Counted from the first letter of the stretch, positions 20,092-28,391 are shown. The stretch is 64,000 nucleotides of DNA from Limosilactobacillus fastidiosus (GCF_014145505.1 NZ_JACIUZ010000028.1:1-64000), one strand, 5' to 3'. Notes: generated by a model not told the origin, from the sequence alone. Numbers and translations: made by a program.

Positions 20092-21828
20092 TTAGGCTAT
20101 TCTATGTTTATAAAAGGTATAGCTACCATATACCCAATAGATGCTTAAACTAATTAGCCAAATTACTAATAGGTAGTTAAACCAGCTAGCTGGCTTGAAT
20201 CTTAAAGTGGCAGTATTAAGACCTTGATGCTCATGAACATAGGGGGAACCGATTGATGAGCGTTGGTAGTGGGTAACTCTCCTACCGTTTACTGTAAGGA
20301 CAGATTCATGATAAGTGACTAATGGGAGACGTTTTGTTCCAGAATGATCAGCTGTCCAGGTAAGTTTTAATTTTCCACCCTTAAGAACAGTATGATGGAA
20401 ATTATTAGCATTCTTAATGATTTGAGACTGGTAATCATAGGAGTGTTTGGATTTATTTCCTGCATAGTTTGAAGGCAGAGGGAGATAGTCAGGACTGCGT
20501 TTTTCAACTAGGCTTAGTAGTTGTCCAGGGTGTGAGGATTGGGTTGAATAACGGATCGCTGCTTTGTTAGTACTGACTTTCGCTAACGCACTGAGGTTAG
20601 CGAAAAGTGCATCAGAATAGTAGTTGGCGACCTTCCTTGAGATCGTAATGTTGGTTGGGATAAATACAAGGAGAAGGGTTACAACAAGAATTCCAATTGA
20701 AGAGTTGCGACTAAGTGAGTATTTAGGAGTTGAGTTGACGATTGTTGTAATGGTCATCGCAATTCCTGCGAAAAGGAGGGGGTAAGCGATAATTGTCAAA
20801 CGGCTAGGAAATTGTAACGTGTGGGAAAGAAAGGGAAGCCACTGTTGAAACTTTTTCCAGGGAGTAATAACAGAACTTAAGATCAAGATTAAGAAACCCC
20901 AACTCGTGATAAATGTATTGAGCGATGAGCGGTGGGGTTTTCTAATAACGAATATAAATTGAGCAGTAAAAAGGAACCAAATGAAAAACGAAAGAAATCT
21001 CCGGTTATTACTAAAGGTTGCTGGACGTAGAGCATTAGCAAATAGGTTAAAGTTTGCCGGATAGGCGATATGGTTATTGAGGTTAATCATGAGCAATGCG
21101 CCCCAGATATTAGCGGTTAAGATTATTGTCCCAATTACCGCTTTGAGTAAATCTATCCACATTAATCGAGGATTGTTAGAATGGATGAGTCCAGCAATAA
21201 AAAACGGAATTAAGGCAACCACAAAAAATACGGAGCTCAAAAGATGGATTTGCATGATGATAGTCATGACGGTCATTAATTGAAGAACGTTAATTGGTTG
21301 TTCACTATTTTGAATCATCCTAATACCGCAGATGATCATGTATGGAGATAAGGCGGCACCCCACGCATTCATATTTTGTGCTAATTCCCAACGAGGTAAC
21401 CAACCGATGTTCATGTAAATAAAAGCGGTAATTAGTGCAATACTTTGCTTACTATGGAGTTTAATGCATAGTTTATACATCCCGGTTCCACCGATAAAGT
21501 AAATAAGAAGATTAGTGATGATTTGGTACCGATACCAACTTCTGGCAAACAGAAGGATTATCCCGTTAAAGTAGGCAAATAGTGGACAGTACGTAGCATT
21601 GATAATTCGGCCACTTTGTTGAAAAGAATAATTACTTTGAAAGTAACTAAAATTCCAGTACCGAATTTGCTGAGCTGTTTCATAAAAACGATTAAAATGA
21701 AAAATTGAATCTGTCCCGAGGATAACCCCTTGGGATATTATTTGTGGCGATATTATTAAACAACTCATAATAATGATGAGGTAATAAGGGAATCCCTGCT
21801 TAATTAACTTGATGGTTTTTTCTTTCAT
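20092..21828 (-). CDS. Polytopic membrane protein, possible GT-C-type glycosyltransferase
   Basis: 578-aa protein with a leading hydrophobic segment (residues about 14-32) and about 11-13 predicted membrane helices up to residue 400. A large extracytoplasmic-looking domain (about 410-545) and one last helix (about 548-570) follow. The first loop after helix 1 contains GTDSIFHFNRFYE, resembling the acidic first loop of GT-C or YfhO-like lipid-linked sugar transferases. It is often annotated as a 6-pyruvoyl-tetrahydropterin synthase-related membrane protein. It stands alone and convergent to lacM. Substrate unknown; the GT-C assignment is inference from topology and this loop. Confidence 0.6.
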   Translation of the reverse strand: MKEKTIKLIKQGFPYYLIIIMSCLIISPQIISQGVILGTDSIFHFNRFYETAQQIRYWNFSYFQSNYSFQQSGRIINATYCPLFAYFNGIILLFARSWYRYQIITNLLIYFIGGTGMYKLCIKLHSKQSIALITAFIYMNIGWLPRWELAQNMNAWGAALSPYMIICGIRMIQNSEQPINVLQLMTVMTIIMQIHLLSSVFFVVALIPFFIAGLIHSNNPRLMWIDLLKAVIGTIILTANIWGALLMINLNNHIAYPANFNLFANALRPATFSNNRRFLSFFIWFLFTAQFIFVIRKPHRSSLNTFITSWGFLILILSSVITPWKKFQQWLPFLSHTLQFPSRLTIIAYPLLFAGIAMTITTIVNSTPKYSLSRNSSIGILVVTLLLVFIPTNITISRKVANYYSDALFANLSALAKVSTNKAAIRYSTQSSHPGQLLSLVEKRSPDYLPLPSNYAGNKSKHSYDYQSQIIKNANNFHHTVLKGGKLKLTWTADHSGTKRLPLVTYHESVLTVNGRRVTHYQRSSIGSPYVHEHQGLNTATLRFKPASWFNYLLVIWLISLSIYWVYGSYTFYKHRIA

Positions 21829-21971
21829 GTTTTTTAGTTAGGTAGAGAAAAATATTTTCTTTAGGCTAGCTTATTCCTTTCATTGTGAATACAATAATTT
21901 AATTATACGCTATTATTATGATCATGAGGAAAAATTAGTTACTTCAGTTAGGAGTTCGGGAAAAGTTATTC

Positions 21972-22001
21972 TTGTTATGAAATATACAAATGCGCTATGA
22001 T
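21972..22001 (+). promoter_or_regulatory. Promoter of the phosphoglycerate mutase operon
   Basis: TTGTTA, 18-base spacer, TATGAT, 24 bases before the coding start. AGGGAAGTGAGAGA just before the start holds a moderate ribosome site. Confidence 0.55.
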
Positions 22002-22024
22002 TAGTGTGTTAGGGAAGTGAGAGA

Positions 22025-22723
22025 ATGGCAAAGTTAGTAATTGTTCGTCATGGTCAGAGTCAGGCAAACCGTGATAATATTTTTACAGGGTGGACTGATG
22101 TTCCACTGACTGAAAAGGGAATTGAGCAAGGACAGATGGTAGGTGATGAATTGGCCAAAATGGGGATCCAATTTGACGATGCCCACACCTCATATATGTC
22201 GCGAGCAATTAAGACAATGAACATTATTCTGGATAGGGTTGATCAACTTTATATCCCAGTATATAAAACTTGGCGGTTGAATGAACGCCACTACGGAGCA
22301 CTTAGTGGGTTAAATAAAGCCAAGGTTAAAGAAAAAGTCGGTGCAGAACAACTTCATCGTTGGCGTCGTGGTTACAGTGAGATTCCACCAAAGTTGAAGC
22401 ACCGGCAGCATGAACGACGGTATGATCGCCTGGGTGTAAAGATGCCTTCCAGTGAAAGCCTTGCAATGACCCAGAAACGATTATTGCCCTACTGGCAGGA
22501 TCAAATTGCTCCACGACTGCTAGACGGAAAGAATCAGTTGATAGTTGCTCATGGGAGTTCATTACGGGCATTAATTAAATATCTTGATCAAATTCCTGAC
22601 GATCAAATTGATAAGGTTGAAGTTCCAAACGGTAAACCGATTATGTATGAATTTGATCCAGTATTAAATATCGTTAAGAAGACTTTTATTACAATGGATG
22701 GTGAAAAAAATGACAATTCATGA
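22025..22723 (+). CDS. gpmA: 2,3-bisphosphoglycerate-dependent phosphoglycerate mutase
   Basis: 232-aa cytosolic glycolytic enzyme of the histidine phosphatase fold, interconverting 3- and 2-phosphoglycerate. The catalytic RHGQS holds the phosphorylated His (about residue 9); FTGWTDVPLTEKG and LNERHYGALSGLNK are dPGM signatures, and AHGSS near residue 178 holds the second His. Lactobacilli often carry several such paralogues, so this may not be the only mutase. The next gene starts inside its last 14 bases. Confidence 0.9.
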   Translation: MAKLVIVRHGQSQANRDNIFTGWTDVPLTEKGIEQGQMVGDELAKMGIQFDDAHTSYMSRAIKTMNIILDRVDQLYIPVYKTWRLNERHYGALSGLNKAKVKEKVGAEQLHRWRRGYSEIPPKLKHRQHERRYDRLGVKMPSSESLAMTQKRLLPYWQDQIAPRLLDGKNQLIVAHGSSLRALIKYLDQIPDDQIDKVEVPNGKPIMYEFDPVLNIVKKTFITMDGEKNDNS

Positions 22724-23579
22724 GATTGAAAATAACCCGAATCTAAATGGACAAATTCGTTTGATCGAAAACGTTACGTATGGTGCTGCTGATGGTCAAG
22801 CATTAAAACTTGAACTTTTAACCCCATGGACACAACGGTACCCTCAACAATATAAGACAGAACCACGACCACTAATTGTATTTGTTCAAGGAAGTTCTTG
22901 GCGGTTACCAACATTTGGTGAAGAGATTCCTCAACTAGTACAATTTGTTAAGAATGACTATGTTGTTGCCACGGTGCAACATCGTAATTCATTGGATGGT
23001 TATCCTTTCCCAGCATTTCTTCAGGATGTTAAGACAGCAATTCGTTTTTTGCGTGCAAACGCGAAAAAGTATGCTATTGATCCTGAACGGGTTGCCATCT
23101 GGGGAACTTCTTCTGGTGCGAATGCAGCAATGTTAGTTGGCCTTACAGGGGACGACCCTAAGTACAAGACTGCTGCTTATGATGATCAATCTGATGCCGT
23201 TTCAGCGGTTGTATCTTGCTTTGCTCCAATGGATGTTGCTGAAACGTTTAAGTATACGGCGAATGTTCCGGGAAATGAAATTCTAAAGTATTGCCTTTTT
23301 GGTACTGACAAAAAGAAGTGGCCCGAAATTATGCGTGAAATGAGTCCCTTGTACCGAGTAAAAGCAGGAAAACGGTACCCATCGTTTGAACTATTTCATG
23401 GAGATGCGGATAAGATTGTCCCTTATCATCAAATGGAAGAAATGTATGAGAAGTTAAAATCTGTTGGTGCAAATGTTGAAGCCTATCGGGTTACTAACGC
23501 TAATCATGAACTTGATTTTTGGAGTCAAAGAATTTACGATACGGTTCTTGAATTCTTAGATAAGAAGCTAAAGCATTAA
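22710..23579 (+). CDS. Alpha/beta hydrolase (esterase/lipase, BD-FAE-like)
   Basis: 289-aa cytosolic esterase-type hydrolase. The nucleophile elbow GTSSGAN is near residue 140, a variant GxSxG with Thr before Ser. FHGDADKIVP near 232 supplies the acid and NANHELDFW near 270 the His. The oxyanion region is VQGSSWR rather than the classic HGGG. The start at ATG 22710 (MTIHEI) has GGATGGTGA 7 bases upstream; a start at 22698 lies within that site. It overlaps gpmA by 14 bases and is cotranscribed. No signal peptide, so it acts inside the cell; substrate unknown. Confidence 0.8.
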   Translation: MTIHEIENNPNLNGQIRLIENVTYGAADGQALKLELLTPWTQRYPQQYKTEPRPLIVFVQGSSWRLPTFGEEIPQLVQFVKNDYVVATVQHRNSLDGYPFPAFLQDVKTAIRFLRANAKKYAIDPERVAIWGTSSGANAAMLVGLTGDDPKYKTAAYDDQSDAVSAVVSCFAPMDVAETFKYTANVPGNEILKYCLFGTDKKKWPEIMREMSPLYRVKAGKRYPSFELFHGDADKIVPYHQMEEMYEKLKSVGANVEAYRVTNANHELDFWSQRIYDTVLEFLDKKLKH

Positions 23580-23593
23580 TATTATAAGAAATT

Positions 23594-23713
23594 AACGAGA
23601 GCGTGACAGAATACCGCTCGCAAGCACAAATAAGCTTTCGACGTTTATCTTGTCGAGCGCTAAAGACCATTCTTACTGCGCGTTGTCGTTGCCTTTTATG
23701 TCACACCTTCGTT
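23594..23713. repeat. Structured intergenic element, possible dispersed repeat or terminator
   Basis: About 120 bases bounded by complementary ends: AACGA pairs TCGTT and GTGACA (23603) pairs TGTCAC (23699). Inside, CGCTCG (23615) pairs CGAGCG (23654). The right end runs into ATTTTTAATAA. GC content is higher than nearby spacers. It could be an inverted-repeat element of the REP or MITE kind, or an extended terminator of the esterase gene. No coding potential is visible. Confidence 0.4.
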
Positions 23714-23732
23714 ATTTTTAATAATTAACATA

Positions 23733-23761
23733 TTGACACCTTACTATAAATAAGTTATATT
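23733..23761 (+). promoter_or_regulatory. Promoter of the leader peptide / cystine transporter operon
   Basis: Consensus TTGACA, 17-base spacer, TATATT. The predicted transcript start is about 25 bases before the leader peptide ATG. Confidence 0.85.
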
Positions 23762-23791
23762 TTACCTATGATTTATTAGGGGGAACACGTC

Positions 23792-23875
23792 ATGAAAAAC
23801 ATTCAATTTTTTAGCGTTGTTTGTTGCTGTGGATCGCGTCTTATGCGACCCATGTCTTGGCGTATCCAAAATTAA
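23792..23875 (+). CDS. Cysteine-rich leader peptide (27 aa)
   Basis: Short open frame preceded by TTAGGGGGAACACGTC. The product starts MKNIQFFSVV; residues 11-13 are three consecutive cysteines (codons TGT TGC TGT at 23822-23830), followed by GSRLMRPMSWRIQN and a TAA stop. It lies about 25 bases after a consensus promoter and 33 bases before a strong terminator hairpin. That is the classic layout of a transcription-attenuation leader with control codons for the regulated amino acid. The genes behind it are a broken sulfur-amino-acid lyase and an amino-acid ABC transporter. Translation is inferred, not proven. Confidence 0.75.
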   Translation: MKNIQFFSVVCCCGSRLMRPMSWRIQN

Positions 23876-23952
23876 TTTGGCCTGCTAATACAGTCGGGGT
23901 AAGTGCATAAGGCGCAATTTCAAGTGTTTTTCTTGGAATTGCGCCTTTTTGT
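23831..23952 (+). promoter_or_regulatory. Cysteine-responsive transcription attenuator
   Basis: Three competing structures are visible. The terminator has a 16-bp stem (23909-23924 with 23932-23947, one G-U pair) followed by T5. The antiterminator pairs GCGTCTTATGC (23836-23846) with GCATAAGGCGC (23905-23915, one G-U), covering the terminator's 5' arm. A local hairpin pairs GG-TCGC (23831-23837) with GCGACC (23845-23850). A ribosome stalled on the Cys codons (23822-23830) would cover the 5' side of the local hairpin and leave 23838-23846 free to form the antiterminator, giving readthrough when cysteine is short. The pairings are seen; the logic is inferred. Confidence 0.7.
23909..23952 (+). 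terminator. Attenuator terminator before the cystine transporter operon
   Basis: AAGGCGCAATTTCAAG / CTTGGAATTGCGCCTT stem with a 7-nt loop and a T5 tail, 33 bases after the leader stop codon and 36 bases before the next start. Confidence 0.88.
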
Positions 23953-23988
23953 ATCATTTTATTTAGCTAATTTATAAGGAGAAACATT

Positions 23989-24513
23989 ATGCACTTTAAT
24001 CCTCAATTAGTACATGGTGACAACAGTGAAGATAAAAATACGGGTGCCGTTTCAACACCAGTTTATCGTTCTTCAACCTTCCACCGAGATTAACTGAGCG
24101 GTAATCTTCAATGGGAATATTCACGAACAGGAAACCATACCCGGACGTCGCTTTCTTCAGGTTGCAGATATCGAAGCAATTAGTAAGATCGCAAAGAAAC
24201 ATGGTGTTAAAACGATTGTTGATAATACGTTTGTAACATCTTATAATCAGCGGCCATTAACTTTAGGGGCACGATTAAGAAGTCACCAGGAAAATGCTGA
24301 TGCGGTGATTAACTTTTTACAAGGTGATTCGCGAATTGCCAATATTTATTACCCTGAATTAATTGATTTTCCTGGTCATGACATCGCAGCAAAACAGACG
24401 CGTAACTTTGGGGCGATGATTAGTTTCGAGTTGAAGCCAGAATTGAAGATCCTGAAGATATTATCGTTGATCTAAAACAGGCTCTAGGTAAATTAAAGCA
24501 AGAGAAAGGATAA
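23989..24513 (+). pseudogene. Decayed cystathionine gamma-lyase/beta-lyase gene
   Basis: About 525 bases remain of a PLP-dependent trans-sulfuration enzyme gene of roughly 1.1 kb. The start is intact: MHFNPQLVHGDN then STPVYRSSTF, ending at a stop near 24092. Other recognisable pieces in shifted frames are WEYSRTGNHTR, IAKKHGVKTIVDNTFVTSYNQRPL (lacking the PLP lysine), NADAVINFLQGDSRIANIYYPELIDFPGHD, NFGAMISFELK and the C-terminal EDIIVDLKQALGKLK. Several internal deletions removed the PLP-Lys region. A ribosome site (TAAGGAGAAACATT) survives. In L. reuteri BR11 a cystathionine gamma-lyase gene accompanies the cystine transporter, so this is probably the relic of that gene. Confidence 0.85.
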
Positions 24514-24520
24514 TTTAACT

Positions 24521-25216
24521 ATGTGGGAAATAATCAGAACATCATTACCTCAACTCCTAGCAGCGGGATTTAAATATACAATTCCGCTAGCGTTAATTTC
24601 ATTTTTCTTTGGATTAATTATTGCTTTAGTAACTGCATTGATTAGACTGTCGTATCAACGCGGGCCGTTTATCCTACTAAAATGGTTTGCTCAATTTTAT
24701 GTATGGCTTTTCCGGTCAACTCCGCTTTTAGTTCAACTGTTCATTGTATTCTTTGGATTACCGTATTTACGGATTAAGGGAATTTTCCCTCACGGGATTA
24801 AATTAGAGCCATTTACCGCTGGAATTGTTACCTTTTCGTTGAATACGGGGGCGTATGCTTCGGAAACGATTCGGGCAGCAATTAGTTCAGTTGCGAAGGG
24901 ACAGTGGGAAGCTGGTGCAGCAATTGGGATGACCCGCCTTCAAATATTATGGCGCATTATAATTCCCCAAGCACTTCAGGTGGCATTACCACCGTTATCA
25001 AATAGCTTTATTAGCCTGGTAAAGGATACTTCATTGGCAGCCTCAATTACGATTATGGAAATGTTTGAGGTTAGTCAGCAAATTGCAGCTGCGAATTACC
25101 AGCCATTGTTAATGTATACATTGGTAGCATTAATTTATGCGGTGTTTACCACGGTCCTTACAATCATTCAACATTACTTAGAGAAACGATTGGGTAGTCA
25201 GATCAGGATAAGTTAG
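24521..25216 (+). CDS. Amino-acid ABC transporter permease (probable cystine uptake)
   Basis: 231-aa inner-membrane permease of the HisMQ type with about 5 helices. The coupling loop is EAGAAIGMTRLQILWRIIIPQAL (residues about 128-150), and the NTGAYASETIRAAI block near 108 is typical of polar amino-acid transporters. AAAGGATAATTTAACT supplies a ribosome site. It heads a compact three-gene operon (permease, ATPase, binding protein) behind the Cys-codon leader and the broken lyase. The order and context match the cystine transporter described in L. reuteri; cystine specificity is inferred from context. Confidence 0.88.
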   Translation: MWEIIRTSLPQLLAAGFKYTIPLALISFFFGLIIALVTALIRLSYQRGPFILLKWFAQFYVWLFRSTPLLVQLFIVFFGLPYLRIKGIFPHGIKLEPFTAGIVTFSLNTGAYASETIRAAISSVAKGQWEAGAAIGMTRLQILWRIIIPQALQVALPPLSNSFISLVKDTSLAASITIMEMFEVSQQIAAANYQPLLMYTLVALIYAVFTTVLTIIQHYLEKRLGSQIRIS

Positions 25217-25230
25217 GTAGGTGACATGCA

Positions 25231-25980
25231 ATGAGATTGATTCAGATTAACAAAACATACGGCGATAAAACAGTATTGAAAGATGTAACATTAGATTTTC
25301 CAATAGGGAAGGTAACCGTCCTCGTCGGTCCATCTGGTTCGGGAAAATCGACAATCCTCCGGTCACTGAATTTTTTAGTGACACCAGAAAGTGGTCAGTA
25401 TGATTTCAATGATCATCAGATTGATTTTAGTCAAAGTATAAGTAACAAAGAAAAATTAGCAGTTCGTCGGGAAACCGGGATGGTCTTTCAGGATTATAAT
25501 CTTTTCCCACATAAAACGGTTCTGGGAAATATCATTGAGGGGCCTACTCAGGTTTTGAAGATGGGAAAAAAGCAGGCAATTAAAGTAGCTAAGGAGTTAT
25601 TGGCTAAGGTGGGGCTAGCGGACTATGGGGATGTATATCCTAGTGAATTGTCAGGTGGACAAGCGCAGCGAGTAGCAATTGCGCGTGCACTGGCGATGAA
25701 GCCACGGTATGTTCTTCTTGATGAACCAACTTCTGCTCTAGATCCAGAATTAGAGTTAAGTGTTTTGAAGGTTCTTCTCCAATTGGCCCATGAAAAGCAA
25801 TCGATGGTTCTGGTAACTCACAATATGGCGTTTGCTAAACAGATTGCAGATAAGATCATTTTCGTGGAAAATGGTGAAATTATTTATGATGGCGATCCGA
25901 AAAAATTCTTTTCTCAGGATAATTCAAGTAAACGAATCAAGAATTTTATCGCTTCAATGACAATGGAAAACTTAAAGTAA
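25231..25980 (+). CDS. Amino-acid ABC transporter ATP-binding protein (probable cystine uptake)
   Basis: 249-aa ATPase that powers import by the adjacent permease. Walker A is GPSGSGKST (residues about 33-41), the Q-loop is in MVFQDYNLFPH (about 88-98), the signature is LSGGQAQRVAIARAL (about 144-158), Walker B is VLLDEPTSALDP, and the switch His is in LVTHN. All catalytic motifs are intact. It starts 14 bases after the permease stop and ends 16 bases before the binding-protein gene. Confidence 0.93.
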   Translation: MRLIQINKTYGDKTVLKDVTLDFPIGKVTVLVGPSGSGKSTILRSLNFLVTPESGQYDFNDHQIDFSQSISNKEKLAVRRETGMVFQDYNLFPHKTVLGNIIEGPTQVLKMGKKQAIKVAKELLAKVGLADYGDVYPSELSGGQAQRVAIARALAMKPRYVLLDEPTSALDPELELSVLKVLLQLAHEKQSMVLVTHNMAFAKQIADKIIFVENGEIIYDGDPKKFFSQDNSSKRIKNFIASMTMENLK

Positions 25981-25996
25981 AAAGGAGAAAATTAAA

Positions 25997-26788
25997 ATGA
26001 AAATGTGGAAAAAAGTACTGTTAACATTAGCTGCAATTACACTCGGAACAAGTGCCGGGATTAGTAATGTGTACGCTGCTTCATCAAAGGTCAATTCAGA
26101 ATTAAAGCAAAAAGGTGAACTCACGATTGGGTTGGAAGGAACCTACTCCCCTTATTCATACCGGAAAAACAATAAGTTAACTGGTTTTGAAGTTGATCTC
26201 GGAAAAGCGGTTGCTAAGGAGATGGGGCTCAAAGCTAAATTTATTCCTAGTAAGTGGGATTCTTTAGTAGCTGGTTTAGGTTCTGGAAAATATGATGTAG
26301 TGATGAATAATATTACTCAGACCCCAGAACGGGCGAAAAAGTACAATTTTTCTACTCCTTACATTAAGTCACGGTACGCTTTGATTTTGCCTAAGGATAG
26401 TAAGATTAAGGATTTGAAACAGATTAAAGGAAAGAAGATTGTTGCTGGTACTGGAACAAATAACGCTGATGTTGTAAAAAAGTATCACGGTACGCTTGTG
26501 CCAAGTAGTGACTTTAGTAATTCGTTAGCAATGATTAAACAAGGCCGGGCTGAGGGAACTGTTAACTCACGTGAAGCTTGGTATGCTTATAGTAAGAAAC
26601 ACAGTACTAAGGGATTAAAGATGATTGATGTTTCTAGTGAGGCAAAGCCTGTAAATATCTCTGCCCTCTTCAATAAAAATGATAAGGCCATTCAAGCTTC
26701 TTACAATCAAGCTCTCAAGAAGCTTCAAAAAGACGGTACCATTAAAAAACTTTCTCAAAAATACTTCGGAGCGGATATTACGGAATAA
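25997..26788 (+). CDS. Amino-acid ABC transporter substrate-binding protein (BspA-like)
   Basis: 263-aa family 3 solute-binding protein. The N-terminus has a signal peptide (MKMWKKVLLTLAAITLG, cleavage likely after VYAA near residue 28) with no lipobox Cys, so it would be released or held at the envelope non-covalently. GELTIGLEGTYSPYSY, LTGFEVDLGKAVAKEM and YDVVMNNITQTPERAKKYNFS are family landmarks. It resembles the cystine-binding BspA of L. reuteri BR11, which also lacks a lipobox. AAAGGAGAAAATTAAA precedes ATG. Substrate rests on that resemblance and on the Cys leader upstream. Confidence 0.88.
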   Translation: MKMWKKVLLTLAAITLGTSAGISNVYAASSKVNSELKQKGELTIGLEGTYSPYSYRKNNKLTGFEVDLGKAVAKEMGLKAKFIPSKWDSLVAGLGSGKYDVVMNNITQTPERAKKYNFSTPYIKSRYALILPKDSKIKDLKQIKGKKIVAGTGTNNADVVKKYHGTLVPSSDFSNSLAMIKQGRAEGTVNSREAWYAYSKKHSTKGLKMIDVSSEAKPVNISALFNKNDKAIQASYNQALKKLQKDGTIKKLSQKYFGADITE

Positions 26789-26803
26789 GAGTGCGATTCA
26801 GAG

Positions 26804-26911
26804 TGTGAACCGTGACGAATTAGCAATCGAGCACTAAGAAATCCCGGACGATGATTGTCCTGCAATCAAGTCCGGAATATTTAGGCGGAGATTGCGGTCA
26901 CGGTGAACACA
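26804..26911. repeat. Long nested stem-loop element, possible dispersed repeat or small RNA
   Basis: About 108 bases that fold into one long imperfect hairpin. Successive complementary pairs are TGTG/CACA, CCGTGAC/GTCACGG, GCAATC/GATTGC, CTAA/TTAG and CCGGAC/GTCCGG, separated by small internal loops. A GC-richer tail of about 85 bases follows (to about 26995). There is no open frame. Its position after the ABC operon and before a bidirectional terminator suggests an inserted intergenic repeat or a structured transcript end. Confidence 0.5.
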
Positions 26912-26997
26912 TTTCGACTTAGTTGCCTAGAACCGCTAGTTCGAGGAAACCACAGCGAAGCAAGCCTATTTAGTAGGACATAAGTTGCATAACACAA

Positions 26998-27037
26998 AAA
27001 TAAATTCCCCTTAGCATGCTAAGGGGAATTTATTTTA
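26998..27037. terminator. Bidirectional terminator between the ABC operon and pepC
   Basis: Perfect palindrome of 38 bases with arms AAATAAATTCCCCTTAGC and complement, flanked by A and T tracts. It serves the ABC operon (+) and pepC (-). Confidence 0.88.
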
Positions 27038-27050
27038 ATTATTACCTAGT

Positions 27051-28391
27051 TTAGGCTAACGTTCCCATTGGATCCCAAGGCTTTAAGACAATTGGTTCTT
27101 GAGCCTGAGCCTTCTTTAGCTTGTCACTAAGATATTTCTTGTTAACAACAATTTGGTAGCAATACTTGTCCATCCAAGCATCGCTCATTACGAAGTAACC
27201 CTTGGTACCGACTTTTGGTCCCCAAGAATTTTCTACTTTCCACTTGGTTGGCTTGTCATTTACCAGGTCAACACCAGTAAGGACCATTGCGTGATCCATC
27301 ATACTTTGACCATAGTCAAGGGCATCCGCCTTAGTCATTTCGAGATCCGTATCAAATAATTGAGCGTAATCATAGGTGTTTAATGCCATGATCCCGAGCT
27401 TCGTTTCAGAATATTTAACAACGTCAGAACCAAACCAAACACTTTCGCCAGCCTTCAATTGATCGATTGCTAGTTGCTTGAATTCAGTCATTGGAAGGTT
27501 TAAGTGTTTAATTTGACGCCCACCGACAACGTTACCTAACATATCGATAGTGTATGTCTTGTAATATTCCTTATCCGCAGTTGGCGCTTGAATAATTGAA
27601 ATGTAATCATCAAGGTTCCAACCGACATACTTTTTGAAGAATTCTTGTGGAGTAATATTTTCTTCACGGTGGAATTCATTATCTTTCTTTGTCCGGTATT
27701 CAAAATTAAAGTGGCTAGCTGGTTCACCAAAGGCATATGCAAGCATCCGGTAAACATCATTCAACATTTCTTTCCGCTTTGCGTTGACGACTTCTTCATC
27801 CGCGTGGTCTTCATTAATCATCTTTCGTAAAATTACTGCATCGTGGCGTAATTTATTGTTGAGCAGAGAATTAATCCCGTTTGAGCGGTTAGAGTTAAAT
27901 GATTCCGGCATTGCAGATTTTGGCATTACCCCGTACTTCTCGATTAAAGCACAGAGCATATCCCATTGGCCACCATCAGATTGTGGGGCTTCCATTAACC
28001 AGGCAATTTTCCGGTCACTAGTAGGAAGACTAGCAGTTTTAATTACGTTTTCGTAGAAGTAGTTTGCCTTTTCAAACTTATCCCAGAAGAATTGGTAAGA
28101 TTGAGAAAACTCGAAGTTGTCAGGCAAGTTAAACCGGTGTTGCATGTCATGACGCATCGTGTTTAATGCTGCAAACATCCAGCAACGACCTGATTGCTTT
28201 TGGTCGGCAACATCCCCGGTCTTTAAATCAATTGAAAAGTGGGGAGCATTATCAGCAATTGAGTGCCAATTAAAACTAGCAGCGTTAACCCCATTTTTGG
28301 TAACGGCATTCTCAAGTACGCTACTTTCCTTACGTTGGTGATAATACTGGTGAAAATCGTTAATTGCTGAATTAGTAATATTAAAACTCAC
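27051..28391 (-). CDS. pepC: Aminopeptidase C (peptidase C1B, bleomycin hydrolase family)
   Basis: 446-aa cytosolic cysteine aminopeptidase that removes N-terminal residues from peptides. The papain-like triad is complete: Cys70 in QSGRCWMF, His367 in DHAMVLTGV and Asn388 in VENSWG. Length matches lactococcal and lactobacilli PepC, which forms hexamers. AAGGAGTGTGAACTGTCGTG precedes the ATG on the - strand. It is monocistronic and works downstream of peptide import. Confidence 0.95.
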   Translation of the reverse strand: MSFNITNSAINDFHQYYHQRKESSVLENAVTKNGVNAASFNWHSIADNAPHFSIDLKTGDVADQKQSGRCWMFAALNTMRHDMQHRFNLPDNFEFSQSYQFFWDKFEKANYFYENVIKTASLPTSDRKIAWLMEAPQSDGGQWDMLCALIEKYGVMPKSAMPESFNSNRSNGINSLLNNKLRHDAVILRKMINEDHADEEVVNAKRKEMLNDVYRMLAYAFGEPASHFNFEYRTKKDNEFHREENITPQEFFKKYVGWNLDDYISIIQAPTADKEYYKTYTIDMLGNVVGGRQIKHLNLPMTEFKQLAIDQLKAGESVWFGSDVVKYSETKLGIMALNTYDYAQLFDTDLEMTKADALDYGQSMMDHAMVLTGVDLVNDKPTKWKVENSWGPKVGTKGYFVMSDAWMDKYCYQIVVNKKYLSDKLKKAQAQEPIVLKPWDPMGTLA

